Below, in pieces: positions 29,241-42,700 of a DNA stretch of 64,000 bases. Both the position numbers and the translations under genes were made by a program. This DNA is from Branchinecta lynchi (lineage: Eukaryota > Arthropoda > Branchiopoda > Anostraca > Branchinectidae), in assembly GCA_023053575.1 (NCBI GenBank), contig JAKZAP010000014.1:8742001-8806000 (forward strand). The letters are read 5' to 3'. The notes under the pieces are model-generated. The model was not told the DNA's origin and did no database searches. It was given only the letters and a program-made list of their open reading frames with translations. How positions within the stretch are numbered: the stretch's first letter is position 1; each line of letters begins with the position of its first letter.

Positions 29241-30657
29241 TCCTTCTTCGTCGTTGCTCATCGCAAAGCAAAAAATGCAGGAGGCGTGCTCCGCGCGCTG
29301 ACCTGCTCTGGAGCGCGTCCGTAGAACCTATCAGCTTTGACTTCTACTTTTCCTTAAAGCAGGCTGCAGAGCGATTTAGCTATTTGTAGAGGTAACGGAA
29401 CGTGACGTGGCGCGAAGCTACTAACCTCCGCTCATTCACAATGGACGGGGTACGGGAAAATATTCGACTCCGCATGGTCATATTACAGAGATGGGGAGGC
29501 GGAGTTCCTTCTGATTATTTGTTCTTGGTCTACTCTATCCTTTACAGTACATGATTTCAAGACAAACTGGCTACCGGGGTTAAAAAAACAAACATATTTT
29601 ATGTTTTTATTTAATTTTCTTCGGTCCCGACGAATCCCAACGAATTGGCCAACATACAAGGAGAAGACTGATTTCCCGCGCGCAATGAACTAATAACCCT
29701 GTAAGAGTCTTGTCATGACTACGTAAATACTGTATCCGAGCGCTTGAATTTAAATTTCTCACATGTTATGCATACGTGTATAGGAGAGGGCTTGAGTGAG
29801 AACCCGTTCATGAAGTTTTGGTATACAATCAGAACCCTTGCATGCAGCATCGGCTGAAGCCGCTGGTTCTCACTTATTGTTGGTTCTTACTGTCACAAAT
29901 CTACAAGGTTTAAAACTAATACATTAAAATAACAGAGAGGGGCGAAGTAGATTCGAAATCATTCCTCGGTCAAGAACGGTATCCCGAAAGGAACGTTAAG
30001 TTGCAACCAGCTATTTTTATCTGTTTATGCACACTCTAATTTCACTTGTTGTTCAGGGCCTTGAACGTTAAATAAAACAAATATTACATTAGTACTCCGT
30101 ATGCCATGTAGCCAATGGGATAGCTACTGTGTGAATTTTGCAATACCACTTGGCAAGCCAAAGCTTATTGCCTGTGAGCAATTCACCTTTAATTTTCTTT
30201 CATGTGCTTTGAAAAAAGACACCATTTGAATAAGATTTTGTGAGACCCTAGTTTACTATAAACAATCGCAAAGCTGTACGGCGGGCTAATGTTACATTAT
30301 TCAGTACGAGTAGCTTTCGGGCATTACTCGAATTTTCAGAACCAGACATGATTAACAATCAGGTTATCGGCCTCGGATGTGGTCTGTTTGATTTTACCCT
30401 CAATTGATAATTTTCCAGTAGCGCCCTCACACACGGACGACACTACTTTAACACGTATGATTCACACTGGCTTATAATCTGTAACACTGTACCTAGGCCA
30501 ACTCAGATTCAGTCCTCTTTCCAGATGGGCAAGCTAACACGAAATATAACATAAATTCTATAACTGTGGACGGATAATTCATATGGTCATATCTTTAGGC
30601 ACTTCGTTGGCAGATTTAAATAGTAGACTGCTAAACAGACAATCGGAGACAGTCAAT
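29241..30657 (-). other. Probable 3' UTR and downstream region of the Ly6 gene
   Basis: ATTAAA (minus) near 30189 and AATAAA (minus) near 29605 are candidate polyadenylation signals. Otherwise nothing is recognised. Confidence 0.35.
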
Positions 30658-30784
30658 CTACCTTACAATCAGTTTGAACAGGAATGACAGGAATACAAGT
30701 GGAATGTACAGGTTTAAACTGGAAGCTGAGTTGCACCAGTGATCAAAGTTACAGAAGCACCACGTTGTATTGTCAAAGTGATTC
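30658..30784 (-). CDS. Ly6 gene exon 4 (last cysteines, GPI signal, stop)
   Basis: The acceptor cttcttcttcttccag is strong. The exon enters in phase 2 and encodes the sequon DNTTW, then CFCNFDHWCNSASS and a 16-residue hydrophobic tail, ending in TAG at 30658-30660. The intron before it is 9.7 kb. The exon was too small to be obvious alone and was found by searching for the expected CFC...CN ending. Confidence 0.9.
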
Positions 30785-33700
30785 CTGGAAGAAGAAGAAG
30801 CTATCAGCAAAACCCGACCCGAGGTGTACTTTCGCCGTTCCCCAGGGAGTCATTGGGAAGTTGGAGGGAACCACGATAACAGGGAGCCATTTCCTAGGGA
30901 CTCCTCGCATAGGAAACGGCGAGAGTGTACGGAATATCTCTGTTTATTTTGTTCGAGCAAAAGTTGAAAATTTACATTTTCCTCGTGATTTTCCTCTCAA
31001 TTCATTTATTTCGCGTCCTGTGACTACTGAGATGAAGCCAATTCTCCTTTTTTTTCTTTTTTTTTTTGTCAGAATCGAGAACGGGGAAAGCTTCGCGATT
31101 CTGCAGTTGCTTCTGATAGTCAATTCTTGTTCTCGATTTACACATTGATTTCCATAATTAACAGGATTAACACTGATTGTGACTCTAGTTCAACTGAATT
31201 ATTTACAAAAATGTTGCTAATTAAAATAAAACAGACACCCTTTTTTTCATTATCAGTCTTATCCGACAATTTAGCGTAACAAAGGAATTTCTTTTTAGCA
31301 GCCCTAACATCTCTTTTCCAAAATCAACGAACGACACCAGCAACTTCCCAAATCGACTCGCCACATAAAGGGGTCCCATTTTCTGACGGTGAGAATAATC
31401 GGAGTGTTTCCAATCCGTGCGGACTCGGGGAGAATGCGAGACGTGAGTCAACGGGACAAATAATACGCGGGTCCTCCTCTGTAGGAGGTTGGGGAACGAC
31501 GAAAGCACACCTCAGGACTTTTTCAAGTTCTCAAAAAATCGGTCTCCTTTTTATGGCACTTGAGCATACTCAAGTGCCATATAGCGATCGTAATTTCTGT
31601 CGGTCTGTCGGTCTGTCTGTCTGTCGTTCTGTCGTTCTGTCGGTCTGTCCAGGTTTTGCTAGTTTGGGCACTTCCACACAAGCTAGGACGATGAAACTTC
31701 ACAGGCATATCAAGGACCCGACCAGATCAACTTAAAAATAATCACTTCCCCAATCCAACTTTCCCCGGATCCGGGAGTCCGGAAACTATAAAGTAACACG
31801 GGAGCAAAAAGTAAAACGGGAGCAAAACAAAGCACTGGCCGGGCGCGGGATCGAACCGGGAACCTTTGGGTTGACAGTCTAGTATACTACCACTGAGCTA
31901 TGCGACTATGTAACAAGACGCGAATGCGGGAATAATTACGGTTTAAAGATGGTCAGTCCAAGTCAAACAAATCTAGTGAAACGTTTGGCAGGAATATCAG
32001 CGAACCGACCAGATTAACTTGGATATAATCATATTCCGGATCCGATCATAGTGGGGGGAGTGGAGGGATGGGAAATCCGAAAACTATTAACATGCATAAC
32101 TTTGGAAAGGGTAATCAGACATACGTGAAACTTGACCTTTGTGTTGCCCAGTCCCGTTTTCTACCACTGAGCCATGCTATGATGTATACAAAGCGAATGC
32201 TAGAATAGATACGGTTTAAAGGTGGTCAGTCCAAGTCAAACAAATCTAGTGACACGCTTAGCAGGAATATCAGGGAACCGACCAGATTAACATGGATATA
32301 ATCATATTCCGGATACGATCATAGTGGGGGGTGGAGGGATGAGAAATCCGGAAACGACGGTCTGTCCCGGTTTTGCTAGTTTGGGCACTTCCACATAAGC
32401 TAGGACGATGGAACTTGGCAGGCGTATAAGGGACCGAACCAGATTAACATGGAAACAGTCACTTCCCCGATCCGGCCATCGTGGGGGGGGGGGGGTGGAG
32501 CAACAAGAAATCCGGAAACTAGTAACATGCATAACTTTAGAACGGGTAATCGGACTTGCGTGAAACTTGACATATGTCAAGAACAATTGCCGATAACTTG
32601 GGGGGGGGGCTGGAGGGGGGAACCCAAAACCTCGTGAAACGCTTCCACATAAGCTAGAACGATGAAACTTGGCAGGCGTGTTGGGAAACCGACCAGATTA
32701 ACTTGGAAGTAACCACTTCCCCGATCCGGCCATCCTGGGGGCTGGGAAATCCGGAAAGTAGTAGCATGCCTAACTTTTGAACGGGTAATCAGATATGCCT
32801 GAAACTTGACATATGCCAAGACAGAAGCTCAATTTCAAATCCGGACCAGATCCGACAACTGGGGGGGGGGCTGGAGGGGGCACCGGAAATCTCATGAAAC
32901 GCTTCCACATAAGCTAGGACAATGAAATTTGGTAGGCATATCAGGGAACCGACCAGAAGAACTTGGAAATAATCACTTTCCCCATCCGGTCATTGTGGGG
33001 GGAGTGGAGGGATGGGAAATCCGGAAACTAGTAACATGCATAACTTTGGAACGGGTAATCAGACATGCAAGAAACTTGACATATGTCAAGAACAAGTGCT
33101 TCAGATGCTCAGTTTCAAATCCGGACCAGATCCGATGACTGGGGGGGGGGGAGCTGGAGGGGCAACCGGAAATCTGGTGAAACGCGTCCAAATAAGCTAG
33201 CACAATAAACTTGACAGGCATATGAGGGAACCAACCAGATTAACATGGAAATAATCGCTTCCCCGATCCTGCTATCGCGGGGGTGGGGGGGGGGTGGAGG
33301 GAAGGGGAATCCGGAAACTAGAAACATGCATAACTCTGTAATGGATAATCGGACATGCATAAAACTTGACAATTGTGAAGAACAAGTGTCTCAGATTTTC
33401 AGTTTCAAATCTGGACCAAATCCGAAGAGAGGGGGATTAGAGGGGGGACCGGAAATGTCGTGAAATGTTTAGGGTCGATGGATCGGGATGTCACAGTAGA
33501 GGGGTTGGAAGGGGTTTTCCCGGATTTCCGGTGATCACGAGTTAGGGTACTTCGAGGGGTACTTCCACATGTACTAGGACCTTGAAACTTGGCAGACATA
33601 TTACGTACTCTTCCAGGTCAACTTGAAAATAGTTCTTTTCCCGATCCGATGATCATGGGGGAGATTCTATTGACATGCATAACTTTGGAACAGGTGATCA

Positions 33701-36700
33701 GACGTGCATGAAACTTGTCAAGTGTCAAGAACAAGTGACTCAGATGATCAATTTCAAGTCTGGACGGATCTGATAACATCGGGAGGAGCTGAAGGCTCTC
33801 TTGAAGCGCTTAGAGTCGAGAGATCGGGATGGGACTTGGAGGGAAGAACAAGCATAAGCCATAGAACGGCCTGCCATTCAATTTGCAAATATATTATTAT
33901 TATTATTATTATTATTGACAAAACAGGACCGATCGTGTCACAGTGGGGGGAGTTGGAGGGGGTTTTCCCTAATTCCGATGATCACGAGTTAGGGTACTTC
34001 CAGATGTGCTATGACCGTGAAACTTTGCAGGCATGTTAGGGACTCTATTAGATTGGCTTGAAAATATAGTCCCTCCCCCGATCCGATCATCGTTGGAGGA
34101 AGATACAGATACAGTTGTCAATGAGTGGTATAACCATTTCAGATCTACTAGATCAAGCCCATTTTCTGATGAAATGAATATCGGGAGAGAGATCCAGCCT
34201 TGAAAACTGCAAACCGTATCTGACAAACATGCTAACTGTTCTTACAAGTGCCATATGAGCTTTCAGCTCTTGTTCGTGGAAGAAAACGTACTAGTTTCCT
34301 ACTGGCAAACTGAGGGTTTTCAGCGATTTCAGAATACAGGCGACAGGAGAAACATTCAAGGCTCTATTTAAGCCACATTTCGCGACAATGCATAATGATT
34401 CCACGGATAACCGCTGGGGGGATGGAGAGCTCTAAGGTATACTGGAAGTCTTTTTGGGCCCCTTGCACAGAATATGCAAGCACTGTACTGAAGTTTAAGA
34501 GGTAACAAGTGTGCAAGCGCTCAGACGAGTGTAAACGTAAAATCTTTATCACATGTTTAGCTTTAGAACCAAGACAGTTCTCATCCCCAATAACCAAACA
34601 AGGATTGAAATAACCTAATTTGTAATCATCCTACTTTAAAAGCTTTATATGTAAACAAACCGCCAGTATAAATCCAAAGAAATGTTGAAGATCTTGCACG
34701 AATAGGATTAGTTGGACCAAAACACTGAATGGTCTGCCAGCCAGTCCCACCCTTTAAACCTCTTTTCCATTAGCAAGGTAATAACAAGTGCAATAAACTA
34801 AATCGTAGCAGCCTAATGCCCCCTTTGTCACAATTCATTAAGAATCGATTATATGACAAAACAGTCAAGTTTCCAACTGTTCATTAAAGATTGAAGTACG
34901 TCGCGTCGTCTAATTCTCATCCATAGATATATCTCCCCAAATATACAAGAGTTGGACTTGAGACCTGTCATTGACGAACTGAACTCATGGGAAATCTGGG
35001 CCCAGCTGCCCATGAACGGGAGGGGGGGGGGGGGGGGTCGGGACCCATCAAAATTCGTATTTATACTTTTTTCCCCTCAAGTATACCAGCTTAGAGTTTG
35101 ATCCCAGTCACGGGTCAAAACAAAACTGCATGGGCAATTTGGGCCCACTTGCCCATGAACAGAGAGGGTGGGGTTCAACTCTCACCAGCCCCTATGATCC
35201 AAAAGCACAAAGGAATTTCATCGCCTTCTCTGCAGTTAATGTCAAGTTAAAAACATTAAAAAATGGGCAATCTCGGCCCCTGAACCAAGTGGGGGTGGGG
35301 TTTGGGACCCGCATAAAGTAACAAGACCAAAGGTTTCGATGGGATCCCAAAAATCTAATATTTGATCCAGACAATTGCGAACGAACTACCAAAAAGTTCA
35401 GAAACGAGTTCGAAGTTTCTCCTTATCCGTATAAAGAACATCTAATCAACTTCAAGTAAAACTTTAACTTATAAAAAAAAATCCGATTTCAACCGGATTC
35501 CAGACGAACTATATGTCCAGGTAAAAAAAAAAAGGTTGTCATATACAGATTCAGCGTGTCTTCTTACCCCTAAATCTGTCATCTAATCAACTTCAAATAA
35601 AACTTTTGCTTTTAAAAAATTTTCCGGTTTGGCCTGATTCCGGCCGAACAAGTTGTCCTGGTAGAAAATATTGTTCACATAAGGGTTCAGTATGTCTTCT
35701 TACCCCTTAATCTAACATCTAATCAACTTCAAATAAAACTTTTACTTTGAACAAAGTTTCCGGTTTTGGCCGAATTCCGGGTGAACTACTTGCCCGGCGA
35801 GAAAATGGTTTTCACCGCCGTGTTCAGCATGTCTTCTTATCCCTAAATCAAACATCTAATCAACTTCAAATAAAACTTTTACTTTTAACAGACTTTCCGG
35901 TTTTGGCCAGATTCCGGGCTAACTACTTGTCAGGCGAACAAATGTGTTTCACCATCATGCTCAGCATGTCTTCTTATCCCTAAATCGAACACCTAATCAA
36001 CTTCAAATATAACTTTTACTTTTAACAAACTGTCCGGTACTACTTGTCCGATGACAAAATGGTTTTCACCATCGTATTCAGCATGTCTTCTTACCCCATA
36101 ATCGACTATCACATTATATGTTAAAAACATTTCAATTGCCCCTTAAATTAAACCCCCTCCCCCACCCCTAAATGTAGGGCTACAGAGCCCATCTACGAAC
36201 TTGACCTTACTCTTGACCCAAACAATCCTCACACCAAGTTTCATCAAAATATCTCATTCCCTTCGAGAGTTATAGTGCGTACAGACGGACAGACGGAGGG
36301 ACGGAGGGACAGACGGACAACTTTTCTGATGTCATAGGTATCTCTCCACTTACGTTTTGGGATCCCAAAAAGAGGCCCCAATGCTCACAATCCTACCAAG
36401 TTTCAACTTGATACCTGTTACGGGTAACGAAGTTTACTCCTAGGCAATCTGGGCCCAGTTGCCCATGCTTTAAAAGCAATTTCCCAGCCCTAGGATCTAC
36501 ACGTCCAAGAACTGTCATCGTCTTACGTCCAGTTATGGTCAAGTTATGAACATTATTTGCACCTGAACCGGGTGTGTGGGTGGTACCCCCAAAAGCCACA
36601 ACTAGACCCCAATACCCACAAGTGTACCAAGTTTGAACTTGATACTTGCACTCGTTCACGAGTTATGAGCTCCACAAAATATGGTGAAAACCGAAAGCTG

Positions 36701-39700
36701 AAAGCTGCTACAGCGCTCACAAAAGTGGATTGTTCCAAGGAACACTTCACTAAAAACCGGACTCGGGATCTTTAGCAACCAAACAAGTGAGCCCTACTGG
36801 CAGGGGCGTCGCAAGTGCATTTTCGGTGGGGGGGTGCAGAGCCAAAATTTTACCGAATCTTTCAAAAATGTTACCGAATCCAAGAACTAGGAATTCGAGC
36901 TTTAAAATATGGGACAGAAACGATTCCGTAGGAAGAGTAACAATAAAAGGCAGCATGAACGACGATAAGCCAGCTATTAGGCGGTGTTTTGGCGAAGCGC
37001 ACATGGACATCATATTGCAGGGTATGATTGCAGTAACAGCTACTACCTAGTATAGTCAATAGAAAATCACATCGAGCGCCGCAGGCAAAAATTTCAAAAA
37101 TCCATTATTTGTTTTTGAAGGCTAAAATTTAACTGCTTCTCTTACAAATTCTATCCTTTACCGCTGATTAAATACCAAGACTCTATGAAGTTTCACAAAC
37201 CGGATGGAGCGACGTTCCGGCACCAGCAGCAACTGTAGTTTAGTCAATATACTACCTATAATCACATAAAGTGAGCGCCGCAGGCGAAATTTTTTGTTTG
37301 CTCTTTCCTGCCAAATTTAACTTCTATCCAAATTCTAGCCTTTTAATTTTTCGAAATCTCAATCCTAAAACTGGCTTAAAACCCCCGTCAAATGACGCGC
37401 CCTTCCACAAAATAGAGAATATTACGAAACGTGCTGCAGGCGGAATTTCGAAATATTTATGATTAGATATTCTTTTTGAGATCTAAGATAAAAGTAAGGA
37501 CTATCGATGATATCACAGATCATCCCTTTTGTCTGCGACCAGTGCTCCACTCGATTTCTTCTGAGTTTCGAGGTTCGTGGTAACTTCCGAATCTTGGCAA
37601 TTATAACGAATAAGTCACCGAATCCCAGTTATTATACCGAATAAGTTTGGACCGAGAGCATGTTTGGGATTCTGTATAACTACCGTATCCCGGTTATTAT
37701 ACCGAATTGTTTTGGTATCGAAAGACTACCGAACAATATTCATGTTCGGTATACTTTCTTCGAAATTGGAACAATGTCAGGATTCGTGGTTAACTTCCCA
37801 ATCCTGGAAACTATACTGAATAAATTACCGAATCCCAATCGTGATACCGAATAATTTCGAACCAATAGCTTATTTGGGATTCTGTGTAATAACGGAATCT
37901 CCATAAGTCTACCGAATAGTTCCGGCATCGAAAAATTACCAAAAAATTTCAGAAATTCTCTCACCAAATTCGTGATAACTACCGGATACTGGCAATTATA
38001 CCGAATCCGATCATTATACCGAAGAGATTCGGTATAACTACCGAATCCCCATAAATATAACGAACAGTTCTGCTATCGAAAAAATACCGAACAATCCTAC
38101 AATACGAACAATAACTACCGAATACTGGCAATTATACCGAATCCCGATCATTATACCGAAGAGATTTGTACAGATAGCCTATTTAGGACTCTGTATAACT
38201 ACCGAATCCCCGTAAATATAACGAACAGTTCTGCTATCGAAAAAATACCGAACAATTTTAGTAAAATTTTGGGCCTTCGGCCCAAAATTTTACCGAATCT
38301 CAAAAAGGTGGGGGGGTGCTGCACCCCCCGCACCCCCCCCTTGCGACGCCCCTGCCTACTGGACATCAAGTCGAGGGCAAGTCTAGCCTGACGTACCTAC
38401 GATTGCCGACCGGAGAATCGGCTGTATAAGTGCTGCAAGCGCAGTTAGAAAAGTACGGTATAGCTGAGAATACCTATTCGGTATATTTACAGGGATTCGC
38501 TAGTTATACGGATCCCAAATAGGCTATCGGTATGAATCTATTCGGTATAATTGCCAGTATTCGGTAGTTATCACGAATTCGGTGAGAGAATTTCCTGAAA
38601 TTATTTGGTAATTTTTTTTATGCCGGGACTATTCAGTATGTTTATGGAGATTCGATAGTTACACATAATCGCGAATAAGCTAACGGTCCCAAGTTATTCG
38701 GTATCACGATTGGGATTCGGTACAGTTTTCTGGATTCAGTAGGTATGAATCTATTCGGTATAATTGCCAGTATTCGGTAGTTATCACGAATTCGGTGAGA
38801 GAATTTCCTGAAATTATTTGGTAATTTTTTTTATGCCGGGACTATTCAGTATGTTTATGGAGATTCGATAGTTACACATAATCGCGAATAAGCTAACGGT
38901 CCCAAGTTATTCGGTATCACGATTGGGATTCGGTACAGTTTTCTGGATTCAGTAGTTACGACGAATCCCGATTTGTGTCCTAGTTTCGACGAAATTATAG
39001 CGAATACGAATATTATTCGGTAGTCTTTGGATACCAATCGATAACACTTCGGCATAATAACCGGGATTCGGTAGTTATACAGAATCCCGAACATGCTATC
39101 GGTCTAAACTTATTGGCTATAATAACCGGGATTCGGTATAACTGACAGTATTCGGGAGTTACCACGAACCTCAAAAAGGTTGAGTGAAGCACTGGTCGCA
39201 GACAAAAAGATTGATTTATAACATCATCGACAGTCCTTATTGTTATATTGATCCCAAAACGAAGATCTAATCATAAGTGTTTCGAAAAATTCCGCCTGCG
39301 GCGCTTTTCTTAATATTCTCTATTTTGTGGAAAGGTGCGTCATTTAACTGGGTTTTAAGCCAGTTTTAGGACTGGGATTTGCAAAACATTAAGAACTAGA
39401 TCCTGCATGGAAATGCAGCCGTAACGTCGCTCCATCCGGTTCCGGAAATTCTTAGGGTCTCGGTATTTAATACGGAAGATAATGGAATTCGCAACTGAAG
39501 CAGCCTACAGGAACAAACAATTGGATTTAAAAAATTTAGAAGCTGTTACTGCAATCTTGCCCGACAATATATTCACCAGGTGGGCTTCGCCAAAACGCCG
39601 CCTATTAATTGGCTTATCGTCTTTCACGCTGCCCTTTAATGTCACTCTTTGTACATAATTCTTTCTGTTCAATAATTTACAGACTGAATTCTCAGTTTCT

Positions 39701-42700
39701 AGGATTTGGTACAATTGATTAGAGATTCGGTATATTTTGCCCCCCCCCTCCCCCCAACGAAAAAGCACTTGCGACGCCCCTGCCTCCTTGATTACAGCCT
39801 TCGTCTCAAGACTGCTTTCCGTCGGTCGGCCGGTCAGTCCGGTAATCGCGAGATAGTGTACTTCCAGGCGGGCCAGAATGATGAAACTTACCAAGCATAC
39901 TAGGGATATGACCAGGTTGACCTGTCAATTTTCACTTTCCGGATATGGCACGCATAGCTTACGAACGAGTTACCGGAACTGGATGAAGCTTCAGAACTGA
40001 CAAGAGCGCATGTCCAGGATGTTCCATTTCAGGTCCGGACTAGATCAAGAAACTATGAGGGTCAAGGGGGGGGGGGGGCTTGTCGCACGCTTAGAGTCAA
40101 GGAATAGGGAGGGGACTTAAATTGGCGGGAAGGACAAGCATGAGCCCCAGATTTACCATTAGCGGAACCGGACCGGACACAAGTAGTTTTCTCCATACCC
40201 TGCTAATTCTTTTGCCCAATTTTTACGTAGTTTCATCCATCATTTATTTCTGGTCATATCTTGTAAGTGTATTAGTTAATTTGTTTCGTGTCAGTGTATT
40301 TCGTAAATTTGTATTCCTCTTTTAGCTATTTGGATTAAGCTTGATTGATTGATTGAAATAGTGTCCTCATTAGTTCATTAAAGAGAGCATATCAGCGGAA
40401 TAACTAAAACCATTTCAGCACTTTCTTCGTTTGAGGGGATCAACTTACCTTTTGATATCTAGTTCCTTAACGTCATTGAACGTGTAATGACCTAAACGAA
40501 CATCTTCAGCAGATGCCCTGCATCCTTCATAAGTGTCTGCTGGAATGTCACGTCGAACAGAAATGAGGTTACTTAGGCAATCTCGTGTCACGACGGTATC
40601 AACTGTAACAGAGAAAATATCATTAAATTTTCTACTGAGTGAGGGAGCATTTTATATCTGTTCCAAATCGTTGTGACGTCTACACTCAGCTACGACCTTG
40701 TCGACTACAAGTGAGATGTGAGAAGATTCATTTAAGGGAATTTAATAATTATCATAACCATTAATAAGAAAGAATATGCACTGACAAATATATCACAATC
40801 TTGGCATGATTTACTGACATTCAGTACCAGTTTTTTTTTTCATACTATCTTGTCCTTTATTTTTATTTCTACTTGTCTTTTAATGCAGAACCAAACATTT
40901 TCAATGAATGAATTAATCAGATGACTTCAAGCTTCACTCCTACATTTCCTACTCCTATTACTAGTAAGATCAATATCAGCAGTCACTTTGCTCTCAACAA
41001 ACATTTTTCCTTAATGGGTACTTTAATTTTCCAGGGGCATCAAAAACCACCAGAACTCACTTTGTATCCAAAATTGCTCGATCTGGGAGGCATAAAGAAT
41101 AAGATCAAAGGTCTCTATGGCATTACAAATACTGAATATTTATTGGACTACTTGATTCACACAAGCAAATCTTCTAGATTTACGATCTTTGCAAAACCCC
41201 TTTAATATTTGCAATAACCTATAACCAAGTTCAGATATGGGTCCAGCATACATGTCTACTCAAACATCTCGTCTCTTACTTTCGACCAACTTGACCACTT
41301 GACCAAATTCCTCCTTCCAGCAGGAGGCTACTCTAGGCAAACTGGATGCAGAGCAAAAGAGCTGGTGACATTCACAGGCGAAGCTTACGATACAAATTTC
41401 CGGGTTTTGGCAAATTTCGCCAGCTTATCTGTCAAGGAAATACCCTCACCCTATGTCGACTATATCATTGGGTTTTAAAACTTCATGCTAAATTTCCGGT
41501 TGTTGTCGGAATCCGGGCTAACTACTTGTCCGCCAACTTCAGATTAAACTTCAACTTTTCACAAATTTTCCGGTTTTACCAGATTCCTTGTGAAGCAATT
41601 GTACTGCAAGATAATAAATTTCATATCCGGATTCAGCATTTGGCCTCCATATTCTAAAAGGAGGAGCTCTAGAGATGAGAGCTCCTTTTCTTCTGTACAA
41701 GAGACATTATTACTTTTTTGAGGAGGGGGGGGGGGTCTTAAAGTAGGCTATATTTCTCCTAGATTGCAATGTAAACCTAAGTAGCAGTGGATTTGTGAAA
41801 TATCTCTCAAGCTACGTATGCTGGAGGACTCCACTTTGAAGGTCTTAAGTTGAAGCTCTTAAGCTGAAGTTGTACAAGGCCCTTGTCAGACCAGTGGTTG
41901 ATTTTGGAATGTGCTTAGCATCACCAGGGTTTAAGGGTGACGTAAAGCTCCTAGAAGGAGTGCAAAGGAGAGCCACAAGGATAATAACAAACATGAAAGA
42001 TAAATCCTATGAACAAAGTCTGAAGGAGCTGAAACTAACAACACTTGTTTTTCGACGACGGAGAGCTGACATGCTTATGACATATAAGCTGACCTCTCAA
42101 GAACAACCCCCAATTTGTATGCCCATTGTCCAGAGCGTTGGCGCAGATAGAAGGGGACACTCTAAGAAGCTGTTTAAGCCTTCTGTCAGAACCCGACAAC
42201 GACAACAGTTCTTCTCGTGTCGAGTTGTCAACACATGGAACAGCCTGACCAACGACACGGTATCAGCACCCAACGAGGAAGCTTTCAAAAAGTTGCTAGA
42301 TGAAGAGTGGAATGATGTGCCTTGGAAATACAACTGGGATGCATCTGATGCCTAACAAATCATCACATTATCAATGACGGAGCGATTCAAAAGATCAAGA
42401 CTGATCTTAATTCGCTCCGAAGTGCGAATTAAGGTAATTAAGATACTGGGGTGAGCACTGACAGTGCAGCTAGACATTCACTGATCACGAACTTACCTCC
42501 TTTCTTTTCAACAATCTTCACACATTTATCATTCCAGCTAGGGCAAGTATGGGACCAGTACCACCTCGAATCAAATGGATCATTGCAGCCTGGATGTGTG
42601 CCAACACAACGGTAGCACCACAGACCTTGACCTGAAAAATTTCCCCAATAAAGTAGAAGAAGTTATAAATTACTTCTTGCATAATTCAATTTCTGATTTT

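Noticed and set aside
31836..31906. Functional tRNA-Asp gene
   Set aside because: Boxes and anticodon loop are present but the acceptor stem does not pair and the anticodon stem pairs at only two of five positions.
32302..33600. Series of Pro/His-rich frames on the minus strand
   Set aside because: Each corresponds to a unit of the tandem repeat family A; the Pro runs are the complement of poly-G tracts.
31550..34110. CRISPR-like or other regularly spaced array
   Set aside because: Units are long, diverged throughout and lack short identical repeats with unique spacers; this is eukaryotic tandem repeat.
36801..39782. Autonomous hAT transposon with transposase
   Set aside because: No long frame or transposase motif exists in either copy; only ends and sub-terminal motifs support mobility.
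40921..41205. A 94-codon plus-strand frame inside Ly6 intron 2
   Set aside because: No recognisable motif, low-complexity Ser/Thr/Lys composition, and no partner exons.
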